From Cryptomeria japonica (taxonomy: Eukaryota > Streptophyta > Pinopsida > Cupressales > Cupressaceae): 64,000 bases of DNA. Position numbers and translations under genes: made by a program. This document shows, one piece after another, positions 58,776 to 64,000 of the stretch (positions are counted from its first letter, which is position 1; every line of letters begins with the position of its first letter). The notes beneath the pieces were generated by a model that saw only the letters and a list, made by a program, of their open reading frames with translations, had not been told where the DNA came from and searched no databases. Location: contig NC_081414.1 in NCBI RefSeq assembly GCF_030272615.1, positions 764,317,413 through 764,381,412 of the forward strand, in the 5' to 3' direction.

Positions 58776-60676
58776 TGTAATGGAATTTAGTTATATTCAA
58801 ATTGGAGTGATGGTTGTGGTCGCTTCCCACCCGGTGGGTGTTTCAAACCTTGTGTTTTCTACTCATGCTCCTTCCTTTGTGATTTGTGGTGTCTCTAGGC
58901 CATCGACTATTGATGGGGGCGATGGGAATGTGGGTTTGGATGAAGAGTTTGCTGCGACCTCCCCCATTTTGAAGGGTATTTCTTCCTGTTCTTCTCCCTG
59001 TGCCCCTGGTCTGGATGGTGTTGTATGTGTTAAAGGTGTTGAATATGTGGTTGGAGGTGGTTTGCCTGCTCCACCTCTTGGGGGTATCCACCCAAATGTT
59101 GGGGTTTTGAAGAAGGTTGCTTCAGTTGTTGAGCCTTTTCTTGTTTGCAGATCCATCAATCTATTTCTCTGGAGGAGGATACTGTGGCCAAGATTGATCA
59201 TGCTGCTTTCGTTTTTGCTGTTCATGGTCTCATTTGTAGATTCAGGGGTTTTTGGCCCAGCCTTCCAGAAATTCATGCATGAATTTCCAAGCGCCGGGAG
59301 CCCCTCATTTCTGGTACATTTCATATTCTCCCTTTAGCTAAAGGGTTTTTCATACCAAAAATTGACATTGTTGAGGACATAAATTGTATAATGTGTGATC
59401 ATTTCTTTAGTTGGGATGACCATTTTGTGTTAATGGTTAAGCCTTGGCACAAAGATTTCAACCCCTCTCCTGAAACTTTCAACAAGAAGCCTTTATGGGT
59501 TAGAATCCCTAACCTACCACTTCATCTTTGGGTGGATTCTCTTCTTGAGGAAGTGGGTGGGGCTCTTGGGGACTTCCTGATGTTCAATTTTGATTCCTTT
59601 AATATTCACCATTCTACCTATGCTTGCATTTTGGTGGACATTTATGTGTCTAAGGGATTGCCTGCAGAGATAAAACTTATGTCTCCTACGGGCCATTGGG
59701 TTCATCCTTTGGACTATGAATGGATTCCCTTCAGATGTAGAAGGTGTTGTAAAATGGGTCATGTTGTTGCCAAATGTGATCTTGGTGGAACGATGCTTCA
59801 GCTCAGCATTATTATGTTGTGAAGAATTCTTCACAGTGAAGTTTTTCCTAGGTGGTTACTCAGGACAACCTGACTACCACAACGGTCTCGTTGACGGATG
59901 GGGTGGCTTCCCCCATGTTGGGTGATACTCTTTCTTCATGACTTGAGGTGGCTGCTAGGGGTTGTGGGTTGCAGGTTGGTGTTTCTTCTATTGAGGTTGT
60001 CCCTCCCGTTGTTGTTAGGAAGGAAGGCGATGTTGCTGGCTCTTTAGTTGTTGTTTCTGCCCTGGTTGCTATATTTGACAGATCTACTGGGGTTGTTCCT
60101 ATCTTTGGGGAGGTTTCTAGTGCGGTCCCTTTTCTTGGATCTGTTACCAGGGCTAATTCTAGCCCTAGCCCTATTGGTCCTGCTAGAGTTGCATCATATG
60201 CAGGGTACACTCCATGGTTGCTGGGTTTCTAGTGTTATATTCATTGGAGTGGCAAGATGAGGTTACTAAAGTTGACGATAGTTGGATTAAGGTTAAAGGC
60301 AAAAATTCTAAGTGGTCCTCGCCTTCTTTTGACATGACCCTTTGATCCCACAAGAAGGGTTCCAAAGGGATTTCTAAGTTAGGGGGGTTTTCTTTACCCC
60401 TATGGGTAGTTGGAACTTTCATTGCCTTTTTCTCTTTGCTTCTTTTTGTTTGTTATGGTCTACCTACAATTGGTTCATGGTTTGGTTCTACTTTTCAGGT
60501 AGCTTTTCTTTTTGGGGCCTCTACCCTTTCTTTGTTTTGTTCTGTTTTGTCTTAGTTATGTTCCATTTTGTGAACCTGATTGAATATCTCATGTTGTGGG
60601 TTGCGGGAGCCCCTTTTAAAACATGTTTTGTACAGGATTTTGGGTCCCTTAAAAACCTGTTTTTACTTAATAAAAA
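58776..60676 (+). mobile_element. LINE-c: ORF1-only L1-like element
   Basis: Flanked by 15-bp direct repeats ACATGAAAACAAATT (58761-58775) and ACATGGAAACAAATT (60677-60691). It is 1.90 kb long, opposite in direction to copia-3, and ends TTAATAAAAA. It contains a full-length ORF1 and a 3' UTR similar at its end to LINE-b (GATTTTGGGTCCCTTAAAA...TAATAAAA) but no ORF2. Confidence 0.78.
58810..60344 (+). pseudogene. LINE-c ORF1 (DUF4283-like plus CCHC)
   Basis: ATG at 58810. A Gly/Pro/Val-rich leader is followed by FAVHGLICRFRGFWPSLPEI (frameshift near 59170), then PLWVRIPNLPLHLWVDSLL, and a knuckle CRRCCKMGHVVAKC at about 59735-59775. The C-terminal end WIKVKGKNSKWSSPSFDMTL matches LINE-b. At least two frameshifts are present. 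RNA-binding chaperone type; no endonuclease or RT follows. Confidence 0.7.
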
Positions 60677-61224
60677 ACATGGAAACAAATTCCTTTGAAA
60701 TCAATTCCTTCAACTTGAGCATACCCCTTGCAAACTAATCATTCTTTGTTTCTCATGATTTGTCCATTGTTTTTTAGCTTGTTCCTATAAACCCACTTGG
60801 TTCCAATCACATTCTTATCCTTGGGTCTTGAGACAAGTTCCCAAGTGTCATTCTGCTCAATTTGATTCAAATCCTCTTCCATAACTTTATCCAATGCTTG
60901 TCCTCGCTTGCTTTTGTAAATTTCTTTGGTTCTATTTTGGAAAGCAAGAACATATTCACATGTTTTGATGTGCTAGTAAATCTAGTCATCTAAATCTCTG
61001 TATCTTTTTCCCCAATGATTAAGTCTTTAGGATTATTCTTATAGACAAATTTGGATGGAACCTTGAATGACACTCTTCATGGTGTCTTTGGGCTCCTTTG
61101 CTCCACTGTCCTTTTCTTAGTTTCTTCCTTTGTTTCCTCTTCTTTGGAAAATTTCTCATTTTGAGGAACATCTTATTGTACTTCTTCATAGTGTCTTCCC
61201 TCATATACTTTCACATTTACACTT

Positions 61225-61551
61225 TCAATGACCTTGTGCAACATCTTGATATAGAATTTGTGTGGAGTGGACTAGGAATATTCCTTCATCAGCCATAGAA
61301 TCAAACTTACCTAGGTATTCTTGTGCTCTCCTTATGTAACATGTGACTCTAAACATTTTTAAATACTTCACTATTGTAATCCTTCCTTTCCATAACTCAT
61401 ATGATGTTTTTCTATCATTTACTTTGATTTGTGTACGATTAAAAATATAGACTATCGTATGAGCTACATCTCTCGAAAAGGTTCTAGATAATTTTGACTC
61501 ATTTAACATGGCTCTAGCTATTTCTTGGACTATTATATTCTTTCTTTCCAC
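61225..61551 (-). pseudogene. copia-3 integrase C-terminal part
   Basis: Open for 108 codons: MERKNIIVQEIARAMLNESK, then ELWKGRITIVKYLKMFRVTCY and FDSMADEGIFLVHSTQ. This is the standard copia integrase end after the catalytic Glu. Upstream (higher coordinates) the catalytic core is present but stop-ridden. Confidence 0.72.
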
Positions 61552-62620
61552 AACTCCATTTTGTTGTGGGGTTCTTGTAGTTTAAAAATTCTCTTCATAT
61601 TCCATGCTTTTCACATAAGCCTTCAAATTTATTTAAAGTGAATTCCCCTCCTCTATCTAATCTAAGACATTTGATCTTCAAACGCGATTCATTCTCCACT
61701 AAGTCTTTGAATGCCTTAAACTTGTCAAGAGCTTTAGGTTTTTATTTTAAAAATGTGGCCCAAGTCATTCTAGAGTAGTCATCAATTAATAGCTTAAAAT
61801 ACCTTTCTCTTTGCATGCTTCTTCTTGTAGCCCAAACCACATAGATCCGTATGTATAAGATCCAACATTTTTTATGTAGGGTGTTCCTTTGATTTAAAAA
61901 TCACTCTATTCTACTTCCCAAATTGACATTTCTTATAGGTGATGTTCGCAAACTTTGAAATATTTGGCATGTCTCTTATGGATTCCTTATGGGTAATTTT
62001 GACTAGACTATCAAAGCTTAGGTGCCCCATTCTCTTGTCCCATAACTAACTTTTGTCTTCTTTCCCCATATACATTTTTTCCTTTTGATTTCATTCAAGA
62101 TGTAGCTATTATCTGTTGTTCAATATGAATCTTCTATAATTTTCCATCCTTTCAGATGAAATGCATGAATGTGCCCTTGGACACACAATAGACTCACACT
62201 TAGGAGATTTTGCTTCAACCACTTAACATATAGGACATTCTTAGTTTTTTTTCATTATCCAAACTAAGAGTGCATTTTCCATTTATATTTGCCTTAGTAT
62301 TGTCTCCAAATTTCACTTTTCCTTCATTCTCTTTTTCAAGAGTAGAAAATTTACTCGTATCACTTTCCATGTGTCTTGAATAACTACTATTGACATACCA
62401 TTTATCTCCCTTGTTTCATTCATGTAGGGTTGTTTCAACAAACATTGATTTGTTTTCTTTATTTTCTTGCTCCTTTTTATTCCTAACCTTGGTTGATTAA
62501 TCATCCTTTTCATGAACATCTTCCTTATTTTGTCTCAAACACTTAGAACAACTAGTTCAACAAAAACGTGCTATGTGCCCAAAATTATTCTGATTAATAT
62601 GAAAAATAGGTTTTAAGGAC

Positions 62621-62778
62621 CTGAAACCTTTAACATAGGAGTTTAAAATAGATCATCAAAGAGCATCTAGACCATATAAGAGTAGCTTACAAAACGACTG
62701 GCATAAAGGACAGTAAACAAAAAGGACAACAAAAGAAAGAAACAACAAAGCATAAAAACCAAGGAAAACACTGCACAA
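62621..62778. other. junction between copia-3 and ORF E
   Basis: Short non-coding stretch rich in A. The exact end of copia-3 is not visible; no duplication or LTR was seen. Confidence 0.35.
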
Positions 62779-63996
62779 CTATAAAGACTTCAAGAGGTCC
62801 GCCGCCTTAATGACCAGCTGGTCATAGTTAGCCACAACAGATTTGAGTTCTTCCAAATCCTTATTTATCTTCTTCTCCTTCTTTTTACCTTTGGTTCTTG
62901 TTCTGGGTCCTTGAATATCTCCTATGCCTTTAGTGTTAGGTTCAATCTCCAGGGTGTCCTCCTCCAGTTTGCTGATGAGGGTTTTTGTATTGCCAATAGA
63001 GGCCTTTTGAATGTTTAAGCTTTGCTCTGCGATACTTTTAAGGCATTCCTCAATTTTGTTGACTTTACTGACAGCTTCCACCATTATTTGATCGATATCA
63101 TTATCATTTGTTTTCCTCTCAATCAGGTCTTTCTCAATTTGTTCAAACCTAGGGTTGAAGGAGTCTCTAATCTCTTCGGCTCTGGCAATATTTTTGGTCA
63201 AATCCTCCACATAATCTGCCATAGACTTGCCTTCACCAATGCTGATAGTTTCCAGAATCTGGATTCTGTGGTTGAGCTTCTTGTTGTCCTCCACAACTTT
63301 CTTGTAACTGGTAATCAACCAATCCACAATGTCCACAAAAACTTTCAAACCCTCAGGAGGAGGGTTTGAAGAGGGAGTTATCTCATCAGATTTGTTTTGA
63401 TCCTTTTTGGAGATGTCACCAACAGTGGCTTTATCAACTTTTCCATCAACCTTCTATTCAAAAACTTCCCTAGTGGTCACCTCCTCCAAAGTCTGATCAA
63501 CTTCCAAAATCTTTTTCTGCTTTTGTTCCTCTAGCTCCTTAATATTGTCTTCCTGTCTCTTTTGTTTGTTCCTAGTTTGAATAGAGACTTTGGTTTTCTT
63601 TTTTTGTGGACCCTGGGTTTCCTCCTTCTCAGAATCTTCAGAGACCTCTTCCTCCTCCGAGGAGCTAATCTGGAGAATTTTGTCTTTAGGTTTTTTCTTA
63701 CCCTTCAGGGAGGAAGGCCTGGTTCTCACATGTTTCCTCTTCTTTCCAGTTTCAGCTTTAGAGTCATCCAGACTCTCCTCAGACTTTCTCGTTGAATCAC
63801 TGTCTGAACCCTCATCCATAGAAAAAATAGAGTCCGACCCTTCCTCCTCAGACTCAGAAATAGAGGGCTTAGGGCGGGCAATTTGGTTGGCTTTGAGGTG
63901 GTCATAAATTAAAACCATTAAGCCTTGATGCATGGCAGTATCACCCTTAGGGTTCTCTTTATGGGCCTTAATAGTAGCATTCATAGAACACAACAT
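62779..63996 (-). pseudogene. ORF E: charged coiled-coil protein, GFEG-box-like style, incomplete
   Basis: One frame enters from beyond the window and ends at 62779, broken by one TAG at 63454. It holds an acidic Ser-rich part (SISESEEEGSDSIFSMDEGS), basic NLS-like segments (GKKRKHVRTRP, KGKKKPKDK, RNKQKRQE), and a long Glu/Lys/Leu-rich coiled coil (VSKVNKIEECLKSIAEQS). The beginning (AMHQGLMVLIYDHLKANQ) recalls the end of putative plant transposon-protein domains. It resembles copies B and D in layout, but direct homology is weak, so membership is tentative. Confidence 0.55.
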
Positions 63997-64000
63997 AAAA

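Larger units (their letters stand above)
58536..62620 (-). mobile_element. copia-3: Ty1/copia relic split by LINE-c
   Basis: Minus-strand order: knuckle remnant (GHIARFC, about 62560), protease (WYVNSSYSRHMES, about 62380), integrase (LLIDDYSRMTW, CLRLDRGGEF; 61.6-61.8 kb), integrase C-terminus (61225-61551) and RT (NDTWELVSRPKD, about 60850). RT is interrupted by LINE-c and resumes with YQMDVNYAFINGNLDG and LYGLKQAPRKWYARLD, ending at the junction with ORF D at 58535. Stops and frameshifts are frequent. No LTR was found. The protease Asp is Asn, so the catalytic site is lost. Confidence 0.75.

Noticed and set aside
1-64000. tRNA, rRNA or microRNA genes
   Set aside because: None recognised by eye; the tRNA-like sequences found are short primer-binding sites of LTR elements.

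Overview
The window looks like gene-poor, AT-rich nuclear DNA of a seed plant with a large retrotransposon-rich genome, most likely a conifer. The evidence is the mix of Ty1/copia, Ty3/gypsy and L1-type fragments, nested insertions, the near absence of host genes and a 3.9-kb intron. The species cannot be fixed from sequence alone. There is one convincing host gene: a two-exon gene (6364-7344 joined to 11239-11316, + strand) for a Pro/Tyr/Glu-rich protein of the At5g39570 (PLDRP1) family. A possible last exon of another host gene lies at 3731-3846, and a decayed PPR fragment at about 36590-37030.

Layout. 1-3100: a minus-strand ORF of an unnamed family (called here GFEG-box, after a shared motif) with an upstream array of 21-bp dyads. 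3.7-4.7 kb: orphan exon, 133-bp tandem repeats and palindromes. 6.2-11.3 kb: the host gene. 11.3-15.9 kb: intergenic with local duplications. 15.97-17.71 kb: an L1-like element carrying only ORF1. 19.1-35.4 kb: a four-level nest. Copia-2 (+) is split by an ORF1-only LINE (+), which is split by a gag-only copia (copia-1, -), which is split by a 6.57-kb element (-) holding a GFEG-box ORF. Target duplications are visible at each of the three inner insertions. 35.4-37.0 kb: antisense LINE ORF1 and PPR relic. 38.15-41.19 kb: 5' half of copia-4 (+). 41.19-49.63 kb: a chromodomain Ty3/gypsy element (gypsy-1, -) inserted in copia-4. 49.63-58.53 kb: a Tat-like Ty3/gypsy element (gypsy-2, -) flanked on both sides by GFEG-box coding sequence. 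58.53-62.6 kb: copia-3 (-), split by another ORF1-only LINE. 62.78-64.0 kb: another coiled-coil ORF of similar style, running off the window.

Main inference. The 6.57-kb element at 24756-31322 has TG...CA ends and a GAACT target duplication but no primer site, gag or pol. Its 3' end matches the sequence just before the gypsy-2 primer-binding site. It is best read as a solo LTR of very large size whose U3 carries a dyad array and a protein gene of about 1,090 codons. Gypsy-2 fits the same plan: a GFEG-box C-terminal half, LTR end, primer site, gag, pol, then a dyad array and a GFEG-box N-terminal half. The dyad half-site differs between families (ATCGG/CCGAT or TTGAAC/GTTCAA), which suggests self-recognition by an LTR-encoded DNA-binding or regulatory protein. 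That function is inference. Most coding sequences are broken by stops that look like C-to-T decay (CAG to TAG, CGA to TGA), as expected of old methylated DNA.
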